From Psychrobacillus faecigallinarum (GTDB lineage: Bacteria > Bacillota > Bacilli > Bacillales_A > Planococcaceae), in assembly GCF_014836595.1 (NCBI RefSeq), contig NZ_JACSQO010000004.1, positions 62,001 to 126,000 on the forward strand: 64,000 bases of DNA, in the 5' to 3' direction. Shown here one piece after another: positions 33,836 through 43,715 of the stretch. Within the stretch, counting starts at the first letter, position 1. Every line of letters starts with the position of its first letter. A model generated the notes under the pieces. The model did not search any database. It was not told the origin of the DNA and saw only the letters and a list, made by a program, of their open reading frames with translations. Made by a program: the position numbers and the translations under genes.

Positions 33836-36800
33836 TTGGTTAACAAGAACAAGAAGGAAATAGTTTCAAAACGGGAAGAAAAAGTACGAAAAGTTTGGTT
33901 AGAGAAAAATGTTTTTCAAGAATCTATAAACCAACGAGATGGAAGGCCATCCTTTGTATTTTATGAGGGTCCGCCCACAGCAAATGGCATGCCTCATGTA
34001 GGGCATGCCCTCGGAAGAACGATTAAGGATCTGATCGCTAGATACAAAACAATGAAAGGGTATCAAGTTATTCGAAAAGCGGGATGGGATACACACGGGT
34101 TGCCAGTAGAATTAGGTGTAGAAAAACAGCTTGGCATCTCTGGAAAGAATGACATAGAAGATTTTGGTGTGGAAGCATTTATCGAAAAATGTAAGGAAAG
34201 CGTATTTGTTTATGAGAAGGAATGGCGTGATTTCACAGAGAAGTTAGGATACTGGGTGGATATGGGCAATCCCTATATGACGATGAGCAACAGCTATATT
34301 GAAAGTGTATGGAATATCCTTGGTACCATTCACGACAAGGGGTTGCTACAAAAAGGTCATAGAGTATCACCATACTGCCCTAGTTGTCAAACTTCCTTAA
34401 GTTCGCACGAAGTATCGCAGGGCTATAAAATGGTGAAGGATCTATCGGCTACAGCGAAATTTAAGTTAACAGATGCAGAGAATGAATACTTCCTAGGTTG
34501 GACGACCACACCCTGGACGCTACCAGCAAATGTTGCTTTAGCAGTTAACCCTACGCTGGAATATGTTCGTGTGAAGAAGGGAGAAGAGGTTTATATACTT
34601 GCTAAAGTTTTGTTAGAAAAAGTAATGCAAGATGATTATGAGATTCTGTCCACCTTTAGAGGGGAGGAATTAGAAGGCATTACCTATACTCCACTTTTTG
34701 ACTTTATGAGTGTTGAGTCTGGTCATAAAGTAGTTACCGCCAGCTATGTCACATGCGATAGCGGTACTGGAATTGTGCATATCGCGCCAGCTTATGGAGA
34801 AGACGATTATAAAGTGGTAAAGGAAAATGACTTGTCCTTTATCAGTGTGGTGGATGAGAGAGGGAGATACACTTCAGCAATAAAAGGATTTGAAGGTCGA
34901 TTTGTAAAAGAATGCGATATAGATATAGTCCGATTTCTCTCCAATAAAGGACTACTATTCCATAAGGAAAAATATGAACATAGCTATCCCCATTGTTGGC
35001 GCTGTGACACCCCACTCCTTTACTACGCAATGGAAAGTTGGTTTATACAAACGACAGCTCTAAAAGAAATATTAATTGATAACAACGAATCTGTATCATG
35101 GCATCCAGAGTACATTAAGCATGGTAGGTTCGGTAACTTTTTGGAACAAATGATGGATTGGAATATCAGTCGCAAACGTTATTGGGGGACACCACTTAAT
35201 GTGTGGGAATGTAATAATTGTAAGGTAGAAATAGTGCCGAAATCGATCGATGAATTAAATAAATATTCTTTAAATGTACTAGGGGATATTGAGCTACACA
35301 AGCCATATGTGGATAAGGTTCAGCTATCTTGTCCTTCCTGTGGTGGACCGATGCAAAGAACTCCAGAAGTAATAGATGTATGGTTTGACAGTGGTTCTAT
35401 GCCCTTTGCCCAATATCATTATCCATTTGAGAACAAAGAGTTATTTTCCAAGCAGTTTCCAGCGGATATTATAGTCGAAGGAATTGACCAAACAAGAGGG
35501 TGGTTTTATAGTTTATTGGCCGTTTCTACCCTATTTACAGGTAAAGCACCATATAAGCGTGTGCTTTCCACTGGACATATTTTAGATGAGAACGGTCAAA
35601 AAATGTCTAAAAGCAAAGGGAATGCGTTGGATCCTGTTGACCTAATCCAAAAATATGGAGCGGATTCACTTAGATGGGCTTTACTAATTGACAGTGCCCC
35701 ATGGAATGAGAAACGGTTTTCAGAAAAAATTGTTCAGGAAGCAAAATCCAAACTGGTTGATACGCTCGATAATGTTTATCTTTTTTATGATTTATATACG
35801 AAATTAGATAAATATATTGTGACTTGCGATAGACAGGTAAAGAAAACAATATTAGATAATTGGATTATTTCATGCCTGCATAGTACTATCAGCAAAGTCA
35901 ACAGTCATTTAGATGATTATAAATTTACAAGTGCCGCTAGGGATATTGCAAAGTTAGTAGAGCAGTTGAGTAACTGGTATGTGAGAAGGTCTCGGGAACG
36001 TTTTTGGTCAAGTGGGATAGATGAGGATAAGGTAGCAGCATATGAAACACTTTACGAAGTTTTGACTAAAACCAGCCAATTACTTGCCCCGTTTGTTCCC
36101 TTTATAGCTGATGATATCTATTTATCGCTTACAGAAAAAAGTGTTCACCTTTCGGATTATCCTCAAGCAGAAAAATCGCTTATAGATCAAACACTCGAAC
36201 AGGAAATGGAGGAGGTTCTCCAGGTTGTAGAGCTAGGAAGAAGTATACGAAATAGCTTGGCTATAAAAGTAAAACAGCCACTTTCTCAACTGTTTGTTAC
36301 GAGCAATAAGTCAATAAAATGGTTCACATATGAAGGTATTATAAAAGAAGAGTTAAATGTAAAACAGTTACATTTGGCTGATAGTGATGAAGATTTTTTC
36401 ACATATACCGTCAAACTAGATTTTAAAAAATCAGCGGCTAAGTTTGGAAAACAATCCAACACTATCAATAATTATTTAAAAGGCCTAGTGTCTAGTCAGG
36501 TTTCGGAGCTATTTCAAAAAGGAGGTATCATGTTCGAGGATACCTTTATTTTAAAGGAAGATGTTATGATCGAAAAGAAAGTAATGGATGGCTTTGCTTC
36601 AGCTACAAATAGGGAAACAACTGTTACTTTAGATGTGAAGTTAACAGAAGCACTCGTTCGAGAGGGATGGATGCGTGAGCTGATAAGGGCTATACAGTCT
36701 TATAGAAAACAGCTGCTTCTCCCCGTAGAGCAGAGAGTGGATATTATACTCCGTACAGACAACGAGATGCATAGGATTATTAAGGATTTTCACCAAATGT

Positions 36801-36913
36801 TGGAGCAAAACGTACTAATGCGTGAACTCATCGTTACTCAGTCATCCGTCCATGGTTTAAAACTGTCGATAGGAGACCATGAAATTGAAATAGAATTATC
36901 ACCGCTTGTATAA
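33836..36913 (+). CDS. ileS: Isoleucyl-tRNA synthetase, IleS2 type
   Basis: 1025 residues from TTG 33836 (AAGGAG). Class I synthetase: HVGH-type signature in [16 protein letters not shown] near residue 55, editing domain with [16 protein letters not shown], and [16 protein letters not shown] near 600. The eukaryote-like opening ([20 protein letters not shown]) and long C terminus ending in a beta-rich domain place it with the IleS2 group, which is poorly inhibited by mupirocin. CPSC and CGG-type metal motifs of the insertion are present ([18 protein letters not shown]). The T-box directly upstream confirms the amino acid. Whether a housekeeping IleS1 also exists lies outside the window. Confidence 0.93.
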   Translation: MVNKNKKEIVSKREEKVRKVWLEKNVFQESINQRDGRPSFVFYEGPPTANGMPHVGHALGRTIKDLIARYKTMKGYQVIRKAGWDTHGLPVELGVEKQLGISGKNDIEDFGVEAFIEKCKESVFVYEKEWRDFTEKLGYWVDMGNPYMTMSNSYIESVWNILGTIHDKGLLQKGHRVSPYCPSCQTSLSSHEVSQGYKMVKDLSATAKFKLTDAENEYFLGWTTTPWTLPANVALAVNPTLEYVRVKKGEEVYILAKVLLEKVMQDDYEILSTFRGEELEGITYTPLFDFMSVESGHKVVTASYVTCDSGTGIVHIAPAYGEDDYKVVKENDLSFISVVDERGRYTSAIKGFEGRFVKECDIDIVRFLSNKGLLFHKEKYEHSYPHCWRCDTPLLYYAMESWFIQTTALKEILIDNNESVSWHPEYIKHGRFGNFLEQMMDWNISRKRYWGTPLNVWECNNCKVEIVPKSIDELNKYSLNVLGDIELHKPYVDKVQLSCPSCGGPMQRTPEVIDVWFDSGSMPFAQYHYPFENKELFSKQFPADIIVEGIDQTRGWFYSLLAVSTLFTGKAPYKRVLSTGHILDENGQKMSKSKGNALDPVDLIQKYGADSLRWALLIDSAPWNEKRFSEKIVQEAKSKLVDTLDNVYLFYDLYTKLDKYIVTCDRQVKKTILDNWIISCLHSTISKVNSHLDDYKFTSAARDIAKLVEQLSNWYVRRSRERFWSSGIDEDKVAAYETLYEVLTKTSQLLAPFVPFIADDIYLSLTEKSVHLSDYPQAEKSLIDQTLEQEMEEVLQVVELGRSIRNSLAIKVKQPLSQLFVTSNKSIKWFTYEGIIKEELNVKQLHLADSDEDFFTYTVKLDFKKSAAKFGKQSNTINNYLKGLVSSQVSELFQKGGIMFEDTFILKEDVMIEKKVMDGFASATNRETTVTLDVKLTEALVREGWMRELIRAIQSYRKQLLLPVEQRVDIILRTDNEMHRIIKDFHQMLEQNVLMRELIVTQSSVHGLKLSIGDHEIEIELSPLV

Positions 36914-36919
36914 ATGGCA

Positions 36920-36962
36920 AAACAAAAGGGAGCATTCTTTATTGATTGCTTCCTTTTGTTTA
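36920..36962. terminator. Bidirectional terminator
   Basis: AAACAAAAGGGAGCA / TGCTTCCTTTTGTTT stem between convergent genes. Confidence 0.85.
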
Positions 36963-36979
36963 AGCCTCATCTTTTGTGT

Positions 36980-37438
36980 TTAATGCCAATAATTTCTTTC
37001 TACTAAACGAGCACATAAAACATAAAACTCTCTTTCGGGATACTTCTGTTTCATTTTATCAATTTTCTTAACAGCAAAATCTTCAGCATCCTCGTAAGTA
37101 AGATGAGCAGCTATTCCATCTGTTTTGGGGTACATCGGGGGAGTCGCTTGGTTAATTTGTATGAATGTGAATGTTATATATTTTTTATCGGGGAGGTACT
37201 TGTCGCTTTCATCTTCTGCTTTTTGATCATTTTCGGGAAAGTAGAAAGCATTTTGCTGGCTGATTAATCCCGCTCTTTTTAGTACCCATAAATCTGTATA
37301 CCCCATAGAAATTTCTTCTCTCAGATTTGTATGTATTTCCCTTAAGCTATCACCTATTTTAGGGAAGGCATCTGATCTGTTCGTTAAATAAACAAAATAG
37401 TTAATGTTGCGTGTCTCATCCAGTAACTGATGGATCAT
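36980..37438 (-). CDS. Conserved protein of unknown function
   Basis: 152 residues from ATG 37438 (AAAGGAGG). Soluble, with motifs HLTYEDAEDFAVKKIDKMKQ and EFYVLCARLVERNYWH toward the C terminus. No family recognised; no signal peptide or membrane segment. Confidence 0.65.
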   Translation of the reverse strand: MIHQLLDETRNINYFVYLTNRSDAFPKIGDSLREIHTNLREEISMGYTDLWVLKRAGLISQQNAFYFPENDQKAEDESDKYLPDKKYITFTFIQINQATPPMYPKTDGIAAHLTYEDAEDFAVKKIDKMKQKYPEREFYVLCARLVERNYWH

Positions 37439-37551
37439 TGTTTTCCTCCTTTAAAAAATATATCAAGAGTAGTTAAAGTATATTATATTTAATTGTATTA
37501 GCATTTATTTGTTTAAATGTAACATTTATTAGTCTGGGGGGGATGGGAGAA

Positions 37552-38352
37552 ATGGAAGAATTACTTACTTACATGAAAACATTAGGGGATCAATCTATTC
37601 AACGAACACAGCTTAAACATCGTCTAGATTTAGTACAAGCTTTTAAGATTGAAGAGGGTATGCGAGTTTTAGAAATTGGATGCGGACAAGGTGATACAAC
37701 AGTTGCGCTTGCAAACGCTGTAGGGGAAACAGGATTTGTAAAGGCAGTCGATATTGCAAGCAGAGAATACGGTGCTCCTATTACCCTCGGAGAAGCAACT
37801 GATTTTATTAAGGCTTCTCCAATAGGCAACAGAATTTCCTTTATTTTTGAGGCGGATTTTTTGAAGATGAATATAGAGGGAAAATATGATGTAGCCGTTC
37901 TCTCTCACTCTCTTTGGTATTTTCAGGATCCGGCTTTGTTGCTTTCATATTTTAGAAAGCTCAAGCATATTGCTAAACGCATATGCATCGCTGAATGGGA
38001 TTTAGAATGGTCTATGAAAGAGCAACTTGCTCACTTTTATGCAGCCAACATTTTAGCGATTTATGCTGATCAGTTTGATGACGAGGGCAATATTCAAAAT
38101 TTATTTCATAAGGAGCAACTGAAAGAAATAATGAAAGAAGCAGGTTGGAAATTACTAGACACAAAAATAGTAGATGCTTCTTTTCTGCAGGACGGGAAAT
38201 GGGAGATAGACTTTGCAAAATCGATTAGGGAAAAATTCAAAAATTCATCAATCAAAATAAACACACTGGTTCAAAGTAATTATTCTATGTTAGAAAAGGC
38301 AACTTCTCATGGTGAGCAATCGTTAAACAGCGTTGTGTTAATCGCAATTTAA
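37552..38352 (+). CDS. Class I SAM-dependent methyltransferase
   Basis: 266 residues from ATG 37552; GGGGGG at 37536-37541 suits this start better than ATG 37543. Motif I is RVLEIGCGQGDTTVALAN, and the acidic end of strand 2 follows in VKAVDIAS. DVAVLSHSLWYFQDP marks motif III. The rest resembles small-molecule methyltransferases of the UbiE/MT11 kind. Substrate unknown. Confidence 0.85.
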   Translation: MEELLTYMKTLGDQSIQRTQLKHRLDLVQAFKIEEGMRVLEIGCGQGDTTVALANAVGETGFVKAVDIASREYGAPITLGEATDFIKASPIGNRISFIFEADFLKMNIEGKYDVAVLSHSLWYFQDPALLLSYFRKLKHIAKRICIAEWDLEWSMKEQLAHFYAANILAIYADQFDDEGNIQNLFHKEQLKEIMKEAGWKLLDTKIVDASFLQDGKWEIDFAKSIREKFKNSSIKINTLVQSNYSMLEKATSHGEQSLNSVVLIAI

Positions 38353-38355
38353 CAT

Positions 38356-38398
38356 AATAAATACTCCATAAGTGATCACTCTTATGGAGTATTTATTA
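38356..38398. terminator. Bidirectional terminator
   Basis: AATAAATACTCCATAAG / CTTATGGAGTATTTATT stem between convergent genes; overlaps the last codon of the minus-strand gene. Confidence 0.9.
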
Positions 38399-39802
38399 TG
38401 CATGGTTCGTTTCATCATTAACAATATCAGTTATTTCTTTGACTGCCTTAGAGGTTTTCACAAAATGGAGCCATTTTGCATTTGCAGTAATTTTATTTTT
38501 TATATGAATCTCCACAATATCTTTGTCTTTTAATATCGTTTGAAGTGAGCTTACCTTGCCGTTTACTTTAGCAAAGGCCATTTTACTTGCCATATTCGGG
38601 TTTAGAGCATAAGCAAAATCAATAATATTAGAATTTACCGGCAACCTAATAATATCCATTTTAGGTGTGTATATTTCCATTTCTTTATGAAAAAGTTCTA
38701 GGGAGACAAGTTCGCAAAAGGCAATCGAATTATTAGCAATGGATTTAGCAAAAGGAATAGAGCTTCCTAATAGGGACGAGCTCAATGTAGTGGAGTCTAT
38801 CGATTTTAAGATTGCAAAAATTCCATTTTGGTAAAAATATTGGGTCTGTTGGTCTTGTAAAACAATCGTCAAAGGGACTCCAGCTACCCTTACCTTAGTT
38901 TTGAGCTGCTTGATAAAGGGATGTTTTTCAATAGCAATCTGGTCTACAAATTGATCTGGCATAGTTTCAAAGTTGGAATGTACGAGACCAAGAGCTGTAT
39001 AGCAATTGAAGGGCGAATTGATAGTGATGTGGACGGTGAAAATATCTGAAAGATAAAATCCCTCACTTAACAAATTATATCCTTGAAATAGGGGGATATT
39101 AATCCATCTAGATTTTATTATTATGTTAGTTGTATCCTCTTTTTTTAATTTAGTAATAAATTCTTTATATGATTCTTCAAAAACTTTAGTGTAATTGTTT
39201 ATCTTTTCTTTAAATTGCTTATAACGCTGCGGATGTAAATAGCTAAAGGCTAATTCTTCGAGCTCTCTTTGGAGTGTAAATAATCCTATTCTTTCTGCTA
39301 AAGGTGAAAAAAATAGGAGTGTTTCGTTTGAATAGGGAATTTTCTTTTCCGTTCTTTTAATGGCCAGGGTTCTCATATTATGCAATCGATCCGCTAGCTT
39401 AATAGCAGCTATTCGTATATCTTGGATAGCGTAGGAGAGGAGTTTTTCCATATTGATAGCGCTATACTCTTCCTTTTCAAAGCTTCCTTTTTCGAACTTT
39501 GTCAATCCATCCACGATAAAGGAAACATCATCTCCAAATAAATTTTCTATTTCCTTCAGGTCAATGGTTGTGTCTTCTACAACATCATGAAGTAAAGAGC
39601 AGACTAGAGTGGTTAAGTCAGCCTTATATTCCGATAAAATAAGACAAACCTCCAATGGGTGTACAATGTAAGGCTCACCGGTGGCCCTTGTTTGGCCTAA
39701 ATGTGCTTTTTCAGCAAATTCCATTACTTTTTTTAATTGTTCCATTTCTAATTCCTCTAAATAGTTACAGCTATGTAAAAGCTGCTCTTTTACTTCTTTC
39801 AT
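38396..39802 (-). CDS. RelA/SpoT homologue with degenerate synthetase domain (probable (p)ppGpp hydrolase)
   Basis: 468 residues. Residues 20-170 are the HD hydrolase domain with all metal/catalytic signatures: QTRATGEPYIVHPLEV, LLHDVVEDT and KLADRLHNMRTL. Residues 220-350 stand where the synthetase should be, but the motifs are gone: the YxSLHT/EIQIRT blocks are replaced by HPFIKQLKTKV and PLTIVLQDQQT, losing the catalytic Glu. A TGS domain (EIYTPKMDIIRLPVNSNIID, then ALNP) follows and the protein ends there, without the zinc-finger and ACT parts of full RelA (about 735 residues). So it is likely hydrolase-only, or a regulator. SD GGAGGTGACTT. Monocistronic. Confidence 0.82.
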   Translation of the reverse strand: MKEVKEQLLHSCNYLEELEMEQLKKVMEFAEKAHLGQTRATGEPYIVHPLEVCLILSEYKADLTTLVCSLLHDVVEDTTIDLKEIENLFGDDVSFIVDGLTKFEKGSFEKEEYSAINMEKLLSYAIQDIRIAAIKLADRLHNMRTLAIKRTEKKIPYSNETLLFFSPLAERIGLFTLQRELEELAFSYLHPQRYKQFKEKINNYTKVFEESYKEFITKLKKEDTTNIIIKSRWINIPLFQGYNLLSEGFYLSDIFTVHITINSPFNCYTALGLVHSNFETMPDQFVDQIAIEKHPFIKQLKTKVRVAGVPLTIVLQDQQTQYFYQNGIFAILKSIDSTTLSSSLLGSSIPFAKSIANNSIAFCELVSLELFHKEMEIYTPKMDIIRLPVNSNIIDFAYALNPNMASKMAFAKVNGKVSSLQTILKDKDIVEIHIKNKITANAKWLHFVKTSKAVKEITDIVNDETNHA

Positions 39803-40309
39803 TTGAAGTCACCTCCATTTAATAATATATGTATTAAGTCCTCCTTGAGCAAAGCAATTTAGACTATTATTTTGATACTTTTATATGTATTCTACTGAAT
39901 TTTCAAAAAACCTTTTTCTTTGTTATAGAGTAATAATAAGTTGGATAAAAGACCTCAAGTTATTCATTTCCAAAATCATGTTAATATAATATTGCATAGA
40001 CTGGTGTTCGAAATCAGAGGAGTAAATGTGGAAACGCTAGTTAATGCTAGAGCTTGTCGAGAACCACTCCTAAAGTGCTAAGAAGTGTCACGTAAAACGT
40101 TGAATCTGTCCTCTAATTGAGTAGAAATCACCCCTAACGGGGGAAGTGTCTTATAAGTTATAGGAACACTCCCCTTAACCAGAGGAACGTTCTTAACAAC
40201 AGGGGGCAAGAGCCACATCTAACTATTAGGAAATTCTATCACAGCATTATTTTTTGCTTAATAGCTATTTTTTGGCTACATTGTAAATGAACAATATGGA
40301 GGGATTTAT
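39803..40309. other. Intergenic region with short irregular repeats
   Basis: About 500 bp. The part 39990-40230 is less AT-rich than its surroundings and contains imperfect repeats around GGGGGAAGTGT (40138) and ACACTCCCC (40184), and several AAGTGTC/GAACGTTC words. No open frame with an SD. It could be a decayed repeat element. Confidence 0.45.
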
Positions 40310-40474
40310 ATGAGATGTGGTGAAAAATGCTTTCTAGTGGAGATGGAAGTGAATGGGGTTGTTCAAGTTAAGCCCGTGACCGCAAAATCTCCAATTGAGG
40401 CGAGAAAAAATATTCGATTAGAATATGGGGGAGAATCTAAGATTCTTTCTGTAACTGCGGAGAAAAAGAAATAA
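40310..40474 (+). CDS. Small conserved-looking protein
   Basis: 54 residues from ATG 40310 with GGAGGGAT upstream; too short for usual ORF filters. Sequence MRCGEKCFLVEMEVNGVVQV then AKSPIEARKNIRLEY is an alpha/beta mini-domain with two Cys in RCGEKC. Not recognised, but SD and composition support translation. Confidence 0.6.
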   Translation: MRCGEKCFLVEMEVNGVVQVKPVTAKSPIEARKNIRLEYGGESKILSVTAEKKK

Positions 40475-40617
40475 CGGTCATTTATAATTTAGAGAAGCAG
40501 CTTCGATTAGAGAGGCTCCTTTATTAATATATCAACCTTCTAAAAATTCTCTTTTATTTGTTAATTATTGTGATATGATAATTTCATCGTAATTTTCAGA
40601 CAACGTGGGAATTTTTT

Positions 40618-41457
40618 ATGAAGGCTTTTTGGAGATGGATGCTACAGCTGTCTGTAGCATTTATTGGTATCCTACTGATTAGTGGGTTGCCTTTGTTAAT
40701 CACCGGCTTCCAACAAGGAGAATTTTGGTGGGAAGAATATAGAAATCATTTACTCGGCTTGTTTTCTATAGGAGAACTTCTGGACCGATATGCTGGCATG
40801 CATATTGAGGGGTTTGTACAATATTCGTTAGAAGTATTATTTTTGGCGCTTCTGGTTGCTGTTTTGTTGGCGTTATTTTTTACAGTGCTAACTATGCTAT
40901 GTAAGGAACGGGTTAGACAACGTATTAAAACAGTTTTTTTCTTTTTGGAATCGATTCCGGACATATTGGTTATTATGCTTATTCAGCTATTGATCATTAT
41001 TATCCATAAGCATACAGGTATATTCTTGAAAATAGCTGTTACTGGTGGGGAAAAAATTTATTTACTTCCCGTGGTTTGTCTGATGATTCTACCAATGGTT
41101 CAGCTCTATCGTTTAAGTATGCTTACTTTCGAGGCTGAAGAACGTAAAATGTATGCAGAGCTTGCAAGGTCGCTTGGATTCGGTAAATTGGCTATTCTAC
41201 TTATACATATTTTTAGAAATGCAGTTATTAGTATTTTCTTTCAATCAAAAAAGACTATGTGGTTCATGCTTTCAAACTTATTCATTCTTGAACGAATGTT
41301 CAATATGCCCGGTATTATGTATTATTTGAGCAATAACATTTCAGGAGAGTTATTTTTAATCACGGTATGCAGCTTCTTTTTCCCAGTGTTTCTCCTTTAT
41401 AGTTTTGGCGAGTGGTATTTTCTACGTCATTTGAACAAGGGGAGAGCAATCGGATGA
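40618..41457 (+). CDS. ABC transporter permease, oligopeptide/nickel class (DppB-like)
   Basis: 279 residues from ATG 40618, about six membrane helices. The permease EAA-type loop is visible as YAELARSLGFGKLAILLIHIFRNA, the coupling segment to an ATPase. The protein is shorter than DppB/OppB and has an unusual N-terminal half. Overlaps the next permease by ATGA. No ATPase or binding protein is encoded nearby. Confidence 0.75.
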   Translation: MKAFWRWMLQLSVAFIGILLISGLPLLITGFQQGEFWWEEYRNHLLGLFSIGELLDRYAGMHIEGFVQYSLEVLFLALLVAVLLALFFTVLTMLCKERVRQRIKTVFFFLESIPDILVIMLIQLLIIIIHKHTGIFLKIAVTGGEKIYLLPVVCLMILPMVQLYRLSMLTFEAEERKMYAELARSLGFGKLAILLIHIFRNAVISIFFQSKKTMWFMLSNLFILERMFNMPGIMYYLSNNISGELFLITVCSFFFPVFLLYSFGEWYFLRHLNKGRAIG

Positions 41458-42494
41458 AGATGAAATCAGTTTGGAGACAGCCATATTTTGTTTTTGGATT
41501 TACTATATTAGCCTTCTTTTTAATAGGCAGTTTTATATTTGAGTGGATTTTTGGGCCAGATCCGAAACAAACTTATTTTTTAATGGAAAATGGCAGAGTA
41601 ATAGAAGCAGCTCCACTATCCCCAAGCTGGATGCACCCACTTGGGACCGATCAATATGGCTATGACATGTTTGCTAAAATCATGCTTGGAGCAAAATATA
41701 CCATTATATCTGCCATGGGAGTTGCAGCTGTTCGAATGCTTATTGCAGTACCACTAGGATTTGCAATCGGTACTTATTGGCAGAAGAGACGGGCCATTAT
41801 TAATAGCGCTATCGATCCTCTACATTATATTCCTATGACCATTTTTTCTTATCTTATGCTTTACCCAGTGCTATGGGAGCCTATGGAGGGATTTTCTACA
41901 ACTGTGTGGGAGAGAATTATCATCCAGGTTGTGCTAATGGCCATTATCACCGTACCAATTGTGGCTTCTCTCATAGGCAACGAGGCCAATCTGCTTTATC
42001 AGGAGGAATATATTCTGGCTTCTAAAACGTTAGGGGCTGGTCGACCGAGAATCATTACCCGTCACCTATTTCCAATGATGAGAGAGAAATTATTCGTTTT
42101 GTATGGACAACAAGTCGTCGAAACATTAGTTGTGTTTACGCATCTCGGGTTGCTCCAATTGTATATTGGAGGTACAGCAGTTAGCTATGACCCTATGTTT
42201 GGAGATCCTCCAAAGTCTATTGCCTATGAATGGGCAGGACTTTTTGGTTCATCTTTCCGATATCTGCAAGGTGTACCATGGCTTCCACTAGGGCCTGCTA
42301 TATGCTTTGCATTGCTCATCTTGGCAATTTCCGCAATGATAGAGGGCTATACTCGCGCAGTGAACGGACAAGTCAAAATTCCAAAGAGAAAGAAAGTAGC
42401 GTTTCTGTCTGAGGACATGATTGAATGGAACCAGCAGCAACTACAAGAAAAGATGCAACTTCTTTATAAGGATAAAGAAAAGCAAAAAGTCTGA
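41454..42494 (+). CDS. ABC transporter permease, oligopeptide/nickel class (DppC-like)
   Basis: 346 residues from ATG 41454, coupled to the first permease by a four-base overlap. DppC/OppC features: MHPLGTDQYGYDMFAKIMLGAKYTI at the start of the membrane core and the EAA loop EYILASKTLGAGRPRIITRHLFP. A charged C-terminal tail (EWNQQQLQEKMQLLYKDKEK) is longer than usual. Partner permease of the 40618 gene; ATPase and solute-binding components are absent from the window. Confidence 0.8.
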   Translation: MKMKSVWRQPYFVFGFTILAFFLIGSFIFEWIFGPDPKQTYFLMENGRVIEAAPLSPSWMHPLGTDQYGYDMFAKIMLGAKYTIISAMGVAAVRMLIAVPLGFAIGTYWQKRRAIINSAIDPLHYIPMTIFSYLMLYPVLWEPMEGFSTTVWERIIIQVVLMAIITVPIVASLIGNEANLLYQEEYILASKTLGAGRPRIITRHLFPMMREKLFVLYGQQVVETLVVFTHLGLLQLYIGGTAVSYDPMFGDPPKSIAYEWAGLFGSSFRYLQGVPWLPLGPAICFALLILAISAMIEGYTRAVNGQVKIPKRKKVAFLSEDMIEWNQQQLQEKMQLLYKDKEKQKV

Positions 42495-42514
42495 GCTTAA
42501 GGAGGATATCTTCA

Positions 42515-43492
42515 ATGCTTATTGTGGATTCCTTATATGGAGAATTTTATATAGATGGAGTATTAGAAGAATTAATAAATAGTAAGCCTGTTCAACGATT
42601 AAAGGGCATACATCAAGGCGGGGCAAGCTATTTAGTAAAGAAAGAATGGAATGTCACTCGATATGAGCATTCCATTGGTGTCATGCTTCTGGTAAAAAAA
42701 ATAGGGGGTTCGTTAGAAGAACAGATTGCTGGTCTTCTTCACGATGTTTCACATACTGCTTTTTCTCATGTCGTCGATTTTGTTCTGGAAAATAAGGACG
42801 AGGACTATCATGAAAAAATATATAGTAGAATAATTAACGGTTCCTCAATACCTACTATCCTAGCTAAATATGGATATAACTTAAAAGACATCCTATTTAA
42901 TGATTCGAGATGGTCCTTGCTCGAGCAAAGTGCCCCTGATTTATGTGCAGATCGTGTCGATTACACATTACGCGATTTGTATACCTATGGAAATATTTCA
43001 ATGGAAGAAGTTCAACATTTTTTACAGAATCTAATCGTGAAAGACGGTAAAATGGTTCTTCCAAATATAGAAATCGCCGAGTGGTTTACATCGGTCTACT
43101 ATGAGGAAGTAATTGATTTCTTTATGAATCCTTTAAATTTATATGGCAACTACCAGTTAGCTTTTGTTTTAAAGGCAGCATTGGATAAACAAATCATCAC
43201 ATTAGAGGATTTTCTTTTGGAGGATAATCAGTTGCTCCAATTGGTAGTATGCTCACAGGATGATGAAATTCAACATGCTCTTCAAAAGCTTCATCCTTCT
43301 GTTGAAGTGATAGACGAGCTAACCAATTATGATTTTCATCAGAAAATGAAGGTTAGACTAATAGATCCTCTAGTTTGTTCGGAAAATGGTTTAGTAAGAG
43401 CTTCTGACTGCTCTAAGCAGATTCAAAAATTAAACCAAACGGCATTGCAACGAGCAGTAAAAGGAACCTATGTAAAAATTTTATCTTGCTAA
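42515..43492 (+). CDS. HD-domain phosphohydrolase (SAMHD1/YwfO-like)
   Basis: 325 residues from ATG 42515 (AAGGAGG). HD superfamily: TRYEHSIGVMLLVKK (first His), GLLHDVSHTAFSHVVD (HD pair) and LCADRVDYTLRDL (final Asp). The opening, DSLYGEFYIDGVLEELINSK and PVQRLKGIHQGG, is typical of dNTP triphosphohydrolase-like HD proteins. Metal-dependent; substrate may be dNTPs or another phosphomonoester. Lies 21 bp after the permease operon and may be read through. Confidence 0.85.
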   Translation: MLIVDSLYGEFYIDGVLEELINSKPVQRLKGIHQGGASYLVKKEWNVTRYEHSIGVMLLVKKIGGSLEEQIAGLLHDVSHTAFSHVVDFVLENKDEDYHEKIYSRIINGSSIPTILAKYGYNLKDILFNDSRWSLLEQSAPDLCADRVDYTLRDLYTYGNISMEEVQHFLQNLIVKDGKMVLPNIEIAEWFTSVYYEEVIDFFMNPLNLYGNYQLAFVLKAALDKQIITLEDFLLEDNQLLQLVVCSQDDEIQHALQKLHPSVEVIDELTNYDFHQKMKVRLIDPLVCSENGLVRASDCSKQIQKLNQTALQRAVKGTYVKILSC

Positions 43493-43534
43493 TAAAGACA
43501 AGCCTATATCGTGATTAGGCTTGTCTTTATTTTG
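43490..43534 (+). terminator. Intrinsic terminator
   Basis: AATAAAGACAAGCCTA / TAGGCTTGTCTTTATT perfect stem after the HD gene. Confidence 0.92.
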
Positions 43535-43642
43535 TTATTAGAATTAGTGTCCCAATTACCTGTTGAAATTGTTTCTCATTAGTAATGAATTTATTCAATT
43601 TATTCGATTAAGTGTTTTCCTTCCTAATGGTCTACATTACCA

Positions 43643-43694
43643 TTGAATAAGAACGTACGTTTGCAATATAATAATAAGGAAGAACGAATGTTCC
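43643..43694 (+). promoter_or_regulatory. SOS-controlled promoter with two LexA boxes
   Basis: -35 TTGAAT (43643-43648) and -10 TATAAT (43667-43672), 18 bp apart. LexA/DinR boxes (consensus CGAACRNRYGTTYC): AGAACGTACGTTTG at 43650-43663 within the spacer, and AGAACGAATGTTCC at 43681-43694 just behind the start point. LexA bound to either would block the polymerase. Confidence 0.85.
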
Positions 43695-43715
43695 TTTCGG
43701 AGGAGAGTAGATTTT

